Below are positions 1-6,053 of a DNA stretch of 6,871 nt, in pieces. The notes beneath the pieces are model-generated. The model saw only the letters and a list, made by a program, of their open reading frames with translations, was not told the DNA's origin and did no database searches. The position numbers and the translations under genes are program-made. This stretch comes from Pseudomonadota bacterium (GTDB lineage Bacteria > Pseudomonadota > Alphaproteobacteria > Acetobacterales > Acetobacteraceae): positions 1-6,871 of the forward strand of contig JAJZEG010000215.1 in assembly GCA_021828605.1 (NCBI GenBank), written 5' to 3'. The stretch's first letter is position 1; each line of letters begins with the position of its first letter.

Positions 1-2
1 GA

Positions 3-287
3 ACCGTACTCGCCGTCGCCGCCTGCGCGGCACCCCCCGCTGTGCCGACCAGCTCGGACTCACCGTCTAATCCGACCCCGGTCGCGGGCCGCATCCTAGC
101 GGTGCGCCCGCTCAGCGCCGCGGGATCGGGCACGGTCTCCGGCGTTCTGGCCGTCATCGGTGTGGGAACCATCCCCCGCCCCATCCTCCATCGGCCCGAC
201 CAGGAAGTGATTATGCAAAACGCCCATGGCCGCGTGCTCTCGGTGGTGCGCGCGGTGACCGCTCCGGGCACAGCCAAGCTGGAATAG
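3..287 (+). CDS. Small predicted lipoprotein, 5' end missing
   Basis: The frame is open from the first bases of the window and stops at TAG 285-287, leaving 94 visible residues. The first visible residues are TVLAVAACAAPPAV, which looks like the end of a lipoprotein signal peptide: a hydrophobic stretch, then V-A-A-C as a lipobox with the cysteine encoded at 24-26, then a Pro/Ser/Thr-rich linker. A later in-frame GTG at 42 would discard this signal, so the true start probably lies upstream of the window. After the linker comes a short domain beginning GRILAVRPL and ending near GRVLSVVRA. This loosely recalls the small SlyB-like envelope lipoproteins, but the glycine-zipper segment is not evident and I do not assign a family. 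The mature protein would be anchored in the inner or outer membrane. The gene lies 38 bp before the export permease and in the same direction. Whether they share a transcript is unknown. Confidence 0.6.
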   Translation, partial: TVLAVAACAAPPAVPTSSDSPSNPTPVAGRILAVRPLSAAGSGTVSGVLAVIGVGTIPRPILHRPDQEVIMQNAHGRVLSVVRAVTAPGTAKLE

Positions 288-325
288 CAGACATCAGATG
301 AATTTCCCGACAGTTAAAGGCCGGT

Positions 326-1348
326 TTGGTTGAAGCCGTGCGCCGGTTCCTGTATCGGCAGTCTATGGATACGCAAGTTGTGAACGCTGGATCCACCGCG
401 CCCGGCGCACTCACGGCAAAACCTGCCGGGAATAATCCGGGGGAAACCGGCGGCGAGGCGGCGTTGGAATTAACCCTCGGGCAGCAAGCGGACATGCCCG
501 CTTTGATCCGGCCGGATTCGCGCCTGGTGATCACCGCCGGACTTGGCATGGGTGGGCGCTTGCGCCTGGCCCTGACCGATCTGGCCGATACCTGGCGCCT
601 GCGTCGTCTGGTCGCAACCCTGGCATTTCTGGATATTCGCCTGCGCTATCGGGGCTCCTTACTGGGTCCGTTCTGGCTGACCCTCTCCACCGGATTAATG
701 GTCGGCGCACTCGGCTTTGTTTATTCGCATCTGTTCCACACTCATTTGCATACTTATCTGCCGTTTCTGTCGCTCTCCTTGGTCTTATGGAATTTCATCA
801 ATGCCCTGGTGACCGATGGCTGCCTCACCTACACCTCGAATGAAGCCATGATCCGCGCGGCGCGCATGCCGCTCTCGCTCCATGCCGCGCGCTCGGTCGC
901 GCGCAACGTCCTGGTGCTCGGCCATAATATTCTGGTGATCGTGGTGGTGTTCACCATCATGAATGTCTGGCCCGGACGGGTGGCGCTGCTGATGCTCCCG
1001 GCTTTCGCGCTCTGGATGATCGATGGGTTGGCGATCTCGATTCTGCTCGGCGGGTTTTGCGCCCGCTTCCGCGATGTCCCGCCGATTGTCGCGAGCGTGA
1101 TGCAAATCGCCTTTTTCGTCAGCCCGATCATCTGGAGCCCGGAAATTCTGGCGCATCGCGGCATCGGCATTGTGCTGCTTAATTGGAACCCGTTTTACGC
1201 TTTGCTCGAAATCGTCCGCGCGCCCTTGCTCAATCAAGTGCCAACCCTCGCCACCTGGGGCTCGGCCTTGGGCTATTCGGCGGTGCTGCTGCTGGTAACC
1301 TCGGTGTTCTTCATCCGCGCGCGCAGCCGCATCTCTTTTTGGATTTAA
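326..1348 (+). CDS. ABC-2 type polysaccharide export permease (Wzm/KpsM-like)
   Basis: This is the inner-membrane channel subunit of an ABC transporter that exports a lipid-linked or capsular polysaccharide, working with the ATPase encoded immediately downstream. Family hallmarks are visible: the cytoplasmic amphipathic entry and RYRGSLLGPFW at residues 107-117, about six hydrophobic segments (roughly 115-135, 145-163, 195-213, 218-242, 252-270 and 313-331), the CARFRDVPPIV motif at 245-254, FFVSPIIWSP near 263-272, NPFYALLEIVR at 288-298, and a C-terminal RSRISFWI. The start is uncertain. TTG 326 has an AAAGG five bases upstream and the following codons look coding; ATG 365 gives 327 residues but has no clear ribosome binding site. 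Either way there is a low-complexity Gly/Ala/Pro-rich cytoplasmic extension of roughly 60-75 residues before the conserved part, longer than typical KpsM proteins of about 260 residues. The exported glycan cannot be inferred, because no glycosyltransferase is in view. Confidence 0.92.
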   Translation: MVEAVRRFLYRQSMDTQVVNAGSTAPGALTAKPAGNNPGETGGEAALELTLGQQADMPALIRPDSRLVITAGLGMGGRLRLALTDLADTWRLRRLVATLAFLDIRLRYRGSLLGPFWLTLSTGLMVGALGFVYSHLFHTHLHTYLPFLSLSLVLWNFINALVTDGCLTYTSNEAMIRAARMPLSLHAARSVARNVLVLGHNILVIVVVFTIMNVWPGRVALLMLPAFALWMIDGLAISILLGGFCARFRDVPPIVASVMQIAFFVSPIIWSPEILAHRGIGIVLLNWNPFYALLEIVRAPLLNQVPTLATWGSALGYSAVLLLVTSVFFIRARSRISFWI

Positions 1349-1351
1349 CCC

Positions 1352-2176
1352 ATGATCCGGATTAGCGTCGAGCATCTCTCCATCGATTTCCCGCTTTATC
1401 ACGGCGAAAGCCGGAGCTTGAAAAAAACCATGTTCGCGGCGGCGTCCGGGCGCAGGCTCGGTCAGGATGGCCGCAACCGTCTGGTGGTGCAGGCGGTGCG
1501 CGATGTCGATTTTGAATTGCATAGCGGTGATCGGCTGGGTCTGATCGGCGCGAATGGCGCGGGCAAATCAACCCTGCTGCGCACCCTCGCCGGGATTTAC
1601 GAGCCCAGCGGCGGACGCATTATCATCGAAGGCGCATTATCGGCCTTGCTCGATGCCTCGCAAGGGATGAACCCGGATCTGACCGGGCGCGAAAATATCC
1701 GCCTGCGCGGCCTGTTTAGCGGGCTGAACCCCGCGCAAATCGAGCAGCTGGAAACCGATGTCGCGCAATTCGCCGAGCTGGATGATTTCATCAATCTGCC
1801 GGTGCGGATTTACTCCTCGGGCATGGTGGTGCGCCTCGGCTTCGCCCTCGCCACCGCCATCCGCCCGCAAATTCTGCTCATGGATGAGTGGATTTTGGCC
1901 GGTGACGCCGCCTTTATGGGCCGGGCCCGCGCCCGGTTGGAATCCATGGTGCAGGGGGCGGAAATTCTGGTGCTCTCGACCCATGCGCCCGATGTGGTGA
2001 TGCAATGGTGCAACCGGGTAATCTGGCTCGAAGGCGGTCGGGTGCGCGGCGATGGCACACCGCACGATATTTTGGAGCAATATCTGCCCAGCGATCAGTT
2101 CGCCCAGGCCGCCATGGCGCTCGCGGCACGCACCAAGCGCGACGCCGAACGCGCCGACAATCAACAAGCCGCATGA
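1352..2176 (+). CDS. Polysaccharide export ABC transporter ATPase (Wzt/KpsT-like)
   Basis: This 274-residue nucleotide-binding subunit hydrolyses ATP on the cytoplasmic face and drives glycan export through the permease encoded just upstream. The motifs appear in order: Walker A GANGAGKST at 66-74, the TGRENI segment at 111-116 typical of this family, signature YSSGM at 154-158 (the variant used by Wzt/KpsT/TagH instead of LSGGQ), Walker B ILLMDE at 174-179 with catalytic Glu179, GDAAFMGRA at 184-192, and the H-loop His211. The N-terminal RSLKKTMF stretch at 21-28 and the insert up to residue 47 are also usual in this group. After the ATPase domain only about 50 residues remain, rich in Ala and charged residues, so the C-terminal carbohydrate-binding domain of O9a-type Wzt is absent. 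The ATG follows the permease TAA by three bases, with GGA at 1341-1343 as a weak ribosome site, so the two genes are almost certainly translationally coupled. Confidence 0.94.
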   Translation: MIRISVEHLSIDFPLYHGESRSLKKTMFAAASGRRLGQDGRNRLVVQAVRDVDFELHSGDRLGLIGANGAGKSTLLRTLAGIYEPSGGRIIIEGALSALLDASQGMNPDLTGRENIRLRGLFSGLNPAQIEQLETDVAQFAELDDFINLPVRIYSSGMVVRLGFALATAIRPQILLMDEWILAGDAAFMGRARARLESMVQGAEILVLSTHAPDVVMQWCNRVIWLEGGRVRGDGTPHDILEQYLPSDQFAQAAMALAARTKRDAERADNQQAA

Positions 2177-2185
2177 GCCAATTTC

Positions 2186-2204
2186 GCAGCGTTCGGAAAC
2201 CTGC
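2186..2204 (+). terminator. Possible weak terminator after the export ATPase gene
   Basis: Starting nine bases after the ATPase stop codon, GCAG-c-GTT can pair with AAC-CTGC around a CGGA tetraloop, giving seven base pairs with one bulged C. A short ATTTT run follows at 2208-2212. The stem is short and the T-run is separated from it, so this is only a candidate. Its position at the end of the permease/ATPase unit is what makes it plausible. Confidence 0.3.
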
Positions 2205-2269
2205 AACATTTTGAAATATAAAAAAACTTAAAATTCAAACGGTTACGGCGAAATAATCAGAAATATTCA

Positions 2270-2300
2270 TTGACTTTCCGTTGCCATAATTCCCGATTAG
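2270..2300 (+). promoter_or_regulatory. Candidate lpxC promoter in an AT-rich gap
   Basis: The 159 bp between the ATPase stop and lpxC are strikingly AT-rich for this window, especially 2207-2300. TTGACT at 2270-2275 matches a -35 box in five of six positions. A possible -10 is GATTAG at 2295-2300, but the 19 bp spacing and 3/6 match are poor. CATAAT at 2285-2290 matches a -10 well but lacks a properly spaced -35. The region probably holds the lpxC promoter, but the exact elements are not certain. Confidence 0.35.
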
Positions 2301-2320
2301 GGTGCGCCGCAATACGAGAT

Positions 2321-2325
2321 GAGGA
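2321..2325 (+). promoter_or_regulatory. lpxC: Ribosome binding site supporting the lpxC start at 2336
   Basis: GAGGA lies ten bases upstream of ATG 2336. No comparable purine-rich site precedes the upstream in-frame TTG at 2270 or the downstream ATG codons at 2357 and 2360, so it favours 2336 as the start. Confidence 0.5.
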
Positions 2326-2335
2326 TAGTGCGGAT

Positions 2336-3271
2336 ATGTGGCGCGATCGAAACCAAATGATGGGTGAGCAGAACCGACGCGCAGCGCGCGCGTTCCGGCG
2401 CGGCCTCGCGCGACCCATCGGCTGCGAAGGCATTGGCCTGCATTCGGGCCTCGCGGTCGCCATGCGTTTTGTCCCCACCGAACCCGGTTCCGGGATTTAT
2501 TTTCACCGCACCGATATCGGCGCGAGAATCCCCGCCCGGTTTGATCATGTCGTCGATACTAAACTCAGCACGACTTTGGGCGCGGATGGCCAGCAAATCG
2601 GCCTGGTCGAGCATGTGATGGCGGCCTTGGCCGGGTTGGGCATTGATGATGTCTGCGTCGAGGTGAACGGCCCGGAATTACCCATCCTCGATGGCTCCGC
2701 CGCCGAGTTCGCGTTTCTGCTCTCCTGCGCGGGCCTGGTGGAGAGCGACGTGCCTTGTTCAACCCTGACCGTGCTGCGCCCGGTGCGGGTGATCGAGGGC
2801 AATGTGATGGCGGAATTGCACCCGATAGCGGCCAACGAGGCCGGATTCCCGATGGCCCTGACCATCGATTTCGCCGATCCGGCGATTGGCCGCCAACATC
2901 TGGCCTTATCACTCAATGCCGAACAATTCACCCATGAACTCGCACGCGCCCGCACCTTTACCCAAGCCGCCGAAATCAAGGCGCTGCATGCGGCAGGCTT
3001 AGCGCGCGGCGGCAGCCTCGCCAACGCCATTGTCGTCGAGCAAGGCCAGGTGCTCAACCCCGAAGGGCTGCGCTGGGAAGATGAGTTCGTCCGCCATAAA
3101 ATGCTCGATGTGGTCGGCGATCTGGCCCTCGCCGGTGCGCCGATCCGTGGACGCTTCATCGGCGAACGCACCGGCCACCGGATGAATAATCGCCTGCTCC
3201 ACGCCTTGTTCTCGGATGCCAATAATTACCGAATGACCACCCCCGCCCCCGCTTTCGCTGCGGTGGCGTAA
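2336..3271 (+). CDS. lpxC: UDP-3-O-acyl-N-acetylglucosamine deacetylase LpxC
   Basis: LpxC is the cytoplasmic zinc amidase that removes the acetyl group from UDP-3-O-acyl-GlcNAc, the committed step of lipid A synthesis. From ATG 2336 the protein has 311 residues, close to the roughly 305 of the E. coli enzyme. Visible motifs are PIGCEGIGLHSG at 27-38, VEHVMAALAGLGID at 91-104 holding the catalytic base Glu92 and zinc ligand His93, NGPELPILDGSA at 111-122, ARTFTQAAEIKALHAAGLARGG at 205-226, then DEFVRHKMLDVVGDL at 249-263 with zinc ligands His254 and Asp258, and TGHRMNNRLLHAL at 279-291 with active-site His281. All expected catalytic residues are present. An in-frame TTG at 2270 would add 22 residues, but it coincides with a TTGACT box and lacks a ribosome site. 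lpxC often sits near ftsZ in proteobacteria. Here it follows a glycan export pair and seems to have its own promoter. Confidence 0.97.
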   Translation: MWRDRNQMMGEQNRRAARAFRRGLARPIGCEGIGLHSGLAVAMRFVPTEPGSGIYFHRTDIGARIPARFDHVVDTKLSTTLGADGQQIGLVEHVMAALAGLGIDDVCVEVNGPELPILDGSAAEFAFLLSCAGLVESDVPCSTLTVLRPVRVIEGNVMAELHPIAANEAGFPMALTIDFADPAIGRQHLALSLNAEQFTHELARARTFTQAAEIKALHAAGLARGGSLANAIVVEQGQVLNPEGLRWEDEFVRHKMLDVVGDLALAGAPIRGRFIGERTGHRMNNRLLHALFSDANNYRMTTPAPAFAAVA

Positions 3272-3387
3272 TAGCCCGCTCCGCGATCTATGCAAATACT
3301 TAATAATTTCAAAAGCTTGTTTTAAGCCTGAACCGGCACAACCTGTCTCTCTCGGGTGGCGTCATGCGATGGCGCTGTAAATCGACC

Positions 3388-3393
3388 AGGGAG
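3388..3393 (+). promoter_or_regulatory. Ribosome binding site of the small membrane protein gene
   Basis: AGGGAG lies seven bases before ATG 3401. This near-consensus site decides the start in favour of 3401. An in-frame upstream start at 3356 would add a polar stretch that has nothing to do with the membrane domain. Confidence 0.7.
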
Positions 3394-3400
3394 ATCCGTT

Positions 3401-3589
3401 ATGTCACTCATCATTATTATCATTTTAGTCATTGTTATCTTCGGCGGCGGCGGCGGTTACTATGGATATAACCGTTATGGTGGCCGCGGACTAGGCGGCG
3501 TGTTGGCTTTAGTCTTGTTGGTTTTGATCGTGCTGTGGCTAACCGGCCATATGGGCGGCTATGGCGGCGGCGGCTACAACGCCAACTAA
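3401..3589 (+). CDS. 62-residue Gly-rich membrane protein, DUF3309-like
   Basis: The protein has two hydrophobic segments, residues 2-14 (MSLIIIIILVIVIF) and about 31-49 (LGGVLALVLLVLIVLWLTG). They are joined by a Gly/Tyr loop, GGGGGYYGYNRYGGRG, and followed by a short Gly/Tyr-rich tail ending NAN. The order MSL, hydrophobic stretch, aromatic-glycine loop and second hydrophobic stretch resembles the short DUF3309 proteins of proteobacteria, whose function is not established. I make this assignment by eye only. The protein is likely an inner-membrane hairpin. It is preceded by a strong ribosome site and followed 15 bases after its stop by a strong hairpin, so it looks like a compact, well-expressed single-gene unit. 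The 129 bp upstream, after lpxC, must hold its promoter, but I could not pick out convincing boxes there. Confidence 0.8.
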   Translation: MSLIIIIILVIVIFGGGGGYYGYNRYGGRGLGGVLALVLLVLIVLWLTGHMGGYGGGGYNAN

Positions 3590-3604
3590 ACAACTCAATG
3601 CGCA

Positions 3605-3652
3605 GAAGAAGCGTGCTGATGATCATCATCAGCGCGCTTCTTCCCTATTTTA
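3605..3652 (+). terminator. Strong intrinsic terminator after the small membrane protein gene
   Basis: An almost perfect inverted repeat spans 3605-3643. The left arm GAAGAAGCGTGCTGATGA pairs with the right arm TCATCAGCGCGCTTCTTC over 18 positions with a single G-U wobble, around a three-base TCA loop. A modest T-rich tail, CCTATTTTA, follows at 3644-3652. There is no T-run after the hairpin on the opposite strand, so it should act in the + direction. The stem is much longer than a minimal terminator and could also stabilise the 3' end of the upstream mRNA. Confidence 0.8.
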
Positions 3653-3720
3653 CCAAACCAATTCAGCCTCGCAAAAAAAATCTCTTGCGCAGATACCTAC
3701 TAACGTGCTGTTATAAGCGC

Positions 3721-4086
3721 GTGACCAACCCAGCCGCACCACCCACCCTCATCGCGCCGGAACAAGCCATCGCCCGTCTGATCGCGGCGTTGTGCAGCAT
3801 GCTGTTCGCCATCATCGATGCTAGCCTGCTGCCCGGCTTTTATCGTCGGCATCTGCGCGCCCAAATCGCCGCCTATTTTGCCCGCCTCACCGCCGACCTC
3901 ACCACACCCCATCAGCCGCGCAAACTTCCAAAAATCAACCCGGCCTCGCCCAAAGCCCAACCAACCACCCGGCAAAACCCAACCGGCGCCGCGCCGCGCG
4001 TCCTCCTACCTCACCTCTCTGCACCAGCCCGACCCTCCAAAAATCTTCAAAAACCCGTTTTCACTCCCATACCTCTGCGCGCCTAA
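3721..4086 (+). CDS. Hypothetical protein with Pro/Lys-rich tail, possibly frameshifted
   Basis: I do not recognise this gene. From GTG 3721 it encodes 121 residues. The first half (APEQAIARLIAALCSMLFAIIDASLLPGFYRRHLRAQIAAYFARLTADL) could form one or two amphipathic or membrane helices rich in Ala, Leu and Arg. The second half is a low-complexity Pro/Lys/Gln/Ala tail. The start is unclear: the frame stays open upstream to 3535, but that extension reads through the hairpin at 3605-3643 and over the small membrane gene, so a start after the hairpin is more likely. No good ribosome site precedes GTG 3721. TATAAG at 3712-3717 resembles a -10 box but has no -35 partner. G/C at third codon positions is high from about 3740 to 3900, which argues for real coding on this strand, then falls in the tail. 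Near 4000 the next frame looks more gene-like, so the C-terminus may be wrong. Confidence 0.45.
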   Translation: MTNPAAPPTLIAPEQAIARLIAALCSMLFAIIDASLLPGFYRRHLRAQIAAYFARLTADLTTPHQPRKLPKINPASPKAQPTTRQNPTGAAPRVLLPHLSAPARPSKNLQKPVFTPIPLRA

Positions 4087-4115
4087 TTCGTTTCGATATC
4101 ATAACAAATAACGAA
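4087..4115. repeat. Short inverted repeat upstream of the ABC exporter gene
   Basis: TTCGTT at 4087-4092 is repeated as its reverse complement AACGAA at 4110-4115, separated by 17 bases of AT-rich sequence that includes TATCAT at 4097-4102, a 5/6 match to a -10 box. The repeat lies 44-73 bases upstream of the exporter start. It could be a regulator site overlapping a promoter, but six-base arms can occur by chance. Confidence 0.25.
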
Positions 4116-4159
4116 CGACCGCGCTTGACGCGAGCGAAACCAGCGACGATCTAAGAAAA

Positions 4160-6022
4160 ATGTTTTCCTTCTTCGAGCGCCTGATCACCCCCACCGCCCC
4201 CCCGCCGCATCGGCCCGTACCGCATCTCGGTGAAAACCGCGCTCTATTGCGGTTTTATTTGAATTTCCTGCGCCAAATCCCGGGTCTGGTCGCTGGATTA
4301 TTTCTCTCCGGCATCATCGTCGCTTTGCTCGACCTGACCATCCCGCTGTTCATCGGGCGCGTCACCGCTTTATTGACCCACAACACGCCGCAAACCCTCT
4401 GGGCCGATCACTGGCGCGGCTTTCTCGCCATGGCGTTTATTCTCCTCATCGCCCGCCCCGCCGCGCGGCTGATGCAGGATCTGATCACCAACCAGTCCCT
4501 GGCGGCGGGCTTCAGCAACCTGATCCGCTGGCAGAATCATTTCCACCTGGTCCGGCAAAGCTGGAGCTTTTTCCAAAATGATTTCGCCGGGCGCATCGCC
4601 AACCGGGTAATGCAAACCGGCCCGGCTTTGCGCGAAAGCATGATCTCGGCGACCAACGCGGTCTGGTATATCGCGGTCTATGGCACGGTCGCGACCGTGG
4701 TGCTCGGTCGCGCCGATTGGCGCCTCGCGGTGCCGGTGCTGATCTGGTTCGTCGCCTATGCGATTCTGATGATCTATTCCGTGCCCCGCTTGCGTGATCG
4801 CTCGCGCGCGGTGTCCGAAGCCCGCTCCGCCCTGACCGGTCGCATCGTCGATAGCTATACCAACATCCTCACCGTCAAACTCTTCGCCCGCGCCGCCGAT
4901 GAAGACGTCTTCGTCCAGGAAACCATCGAGCGCCACACCACCAAGTTCCGCAGCCAAATGCGCATGGTCACCGGCTGGATGTTCTCGCTCATCGCCCTGA
5001 ACGCCGCCATGGTCACCGGCACCGGTGCGGTCGCGATTGCCCTCTGGGTGCATGGCGCCATCGGCCTCGGCGCGGTGGCCACCGCTTTGCCCATGGCCTG
5101 GAACATCGCCAATATGTCGGGCTGGATTTCCCATAACATCTCGATGATTTTCGAGAATATCGGCGTGGTACAGGATGGCATGCGCTCCATCGCCCAGCCC
5201 CGCCAAATGGGCGACGCCCCCATGGCCGTGCCCTTCAAGTTCCAAGCCGGACGTATTCGTTTCGAGCAAGTCAGTTTCGATTATGGCCGCGAACGCCCCG
5301 AAGGTGCGCGCGGCGGTGTGCTGCACGAGCTCAATCTCGACATCAAACCCGGCGAACGCGTCGGGCTGGTCGGTCGCTCGGGTGCGGGCAAATCAACTCT
5401 GGTTAATCTGCTCCTCCGCTTCTTCGATCCGGCCACTGGCCGCATCACCCTTGACGGCCAGGACATCAAGGGCCTGACCCAGGAAAGCCTGCGCGCTGCC
5501 ATCGGCATGGTCACCCAGGATACTTCGCTCCTGCACCGCTCGATCACCGAAAATATCCGCTATGGCCGCCCGGAAGCCTCAATGCAGGACGTAATCAATG
5601 CGGCGCGCGAAGCCCATGCGCTGGAGTTCATCGAAGGCTTGGAGGATTGGGACCAACGGCGCGGCTTCGAAGCCCATGTCGGCGAGCGCGGGGTGAAACT
5701 CTCCGGCGGCCAACGCCAGCGCATCGCCATCGCCCGGGTGATCCTCAAAGACGCGCCGATCCTGGTGCTCGATGAAGCCACCTCCGCCCTCGATTCCGAA
5801 GTCGAAGCCGCCATCCAGGAACAGCTCACCGGCCTGATGGAGGGAAGAACCGTCATCGCCATCGCCCACCGGCTCTCCACCCTCGCCCGCATGGACCGGG
5901 TCATCGTGCTCGATGCGGGCCGCGTGGTCGAAGAAGGCGCGCATGAGGCGCTCCTCGCGAGCGGCGGCCTGTACAGTAAATTATGGCAGCGCCAATCCGG
6001 CGCGATGCGCCTTGATGCGTAA
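4160..6022 (+). CDS. ABC exporter, fused membrane and ATPase domains (MsbA/multidrug type)
   Basis: This is a complete 620-residue half-transporter that should dimerise in the inner membrane and export a substrate using ATP. The membrane domain covers about 30-340, with hydrophobic segments near 40-66, 88-104, 165-183, 188-207, 272-293 and 297-316. The ATPase domain follows: A-loop Tyr375, Walker A GRSGAGKST at 405-413, Q-loop Gln453, signature LSGGQ at 514-518, Walker B ILVLDE at 534-539 with catalytic Glu539, D-loop SALD at 542-545 and H-loop His570. All catalytic residues are intact. The layout matches the MdlB/MsbA/multidrug exporter group. The substrate cannot be read from the sequence, and lipid, drug or metabolite export are all possible. 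ATG 4160 has only a weak AAGA upstream. TTGACG at 4125-4130 might be a -35 box, but no good -10 follows. The downstream oxidoreductase gene is 31 bp away. Confidence 0.93.
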   Translation: MFSFFERLITPTAPPPHRPVPHLGENRALLRFYLNFLRQIPGLVAGLFLSGIIVALLDLTIPLFIGRVTALLTHNTPQTLWADHWRGFLAMAFILLIARPAARLMQDLITNQSLAAGFSNLIRWQNHFHLVRQSWSFFQNDFAGRIANRVMQTGPALRESMISATNAVWYIAVYGTVATVVLGRADWRLAVPVLIWFVAYAILMIYSVPRLRDRSRAVSEARSALTGRIVDSYTNILTVKLFARAADEDVFVQETIERHTTKFRSQMRMVTGWMFSLIALNAAMVTGTGAVAIALWVHGAIGLGAVATALPMAWNIANMSGWISHNISMIFENIGVVQDGMRSIAQPRQMGDAPMAVPFKFQAGRIRFEQVSFDYGRERPEGARGGVLHELNLDIKPGERVGLVGRSGAGKSTLVNLLLRFFDPATGRITLDGQDIKGLTQESLRAAIGMVTQDTSLLHRSITENIRYGRPEASMQDVINAAREAHALEFIEGLEDWDQRRGFEAHVGERGVKLSGGQRQRIAIARVILKDAPILVLDEATSALDSEVEAAIQEQLTGLMEGRTVIAIAHRLSTLARMDRVIVLDAGRVVEEGAHEALLASGGLYSKLWQRQSGAMRLDA

Positions 6023-6039
6023 TCAGCGCAGCAATCATC

Positions 6040-6044
6040 AGGAG
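6040..6044 (+). promoter_or_regulatory. Ribosome binding site of the flavin oxidoreductase gene
   Basis: AGGAG lies nine bases before ATG 6054 in the 31 bp gap after the exporter stop. It fixes the oxidoreductase start, and no promoter or terminator fits comfortably in this gap. Confidence 0.7.
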
Positions 6045-6053
6045 ACGACATCA

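Noticed and set aside
785..1522. Long open frame on the - strand across the permease/ATPase junction (245 codons)
   Set aside because: The product is rich in His, Arg, Gln and Asp with no domain, and it is the antisense of two well supported genes.
2545..3222. Open frame on the - strand opposite lpxC (225 codons)
   Set aside because: It is a Ser/Arg/Ala-rich shadow of the lpxC codons with no recognisable motif.
3311..3330. GCTT/AAGC mini-hairpin in the gap after lpxC as a terminator
   Set aside because: It has only a four-pair stem and the T-run is in the loop, not after the stem. I see no supported terminator for lpxC.
3673..3680. Run of eight A residues as a terminator or slippage site
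   Set aside because: It is intergenic and not preceded by a stem on the - strand reading that would make it a T-tail of a credible hairpin, so it has no clear function.
3700..3975. Open frame on the - strand opposite the hypothetical ORF at 3721-4086
   Set aside because: The third-position G/C pattern favours the + strand frame, and the antisense product is Gly-rich without any motif. The choice is less certain than for the other shadows.
4370..5326. Long open frame on the - strand opposite the ABC exporter (318 codons)
   Set aside because: It lies wholly inside a gene with intact motifs on the + strand, and its product is a compositionally odd His/Gly/Asp/Ala-rich sequence typical of the antisense of GC-rich coding DNA.
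1690..5555. Short identical stretches in the two ATPase genes, such as GCGGGCAAATCAAC and GAAAATATCCGC
   Set aside because: They encode the shared Walker A and ENIR motifs with the same codon preference, so they reflect common family motifs and not a repeat element.
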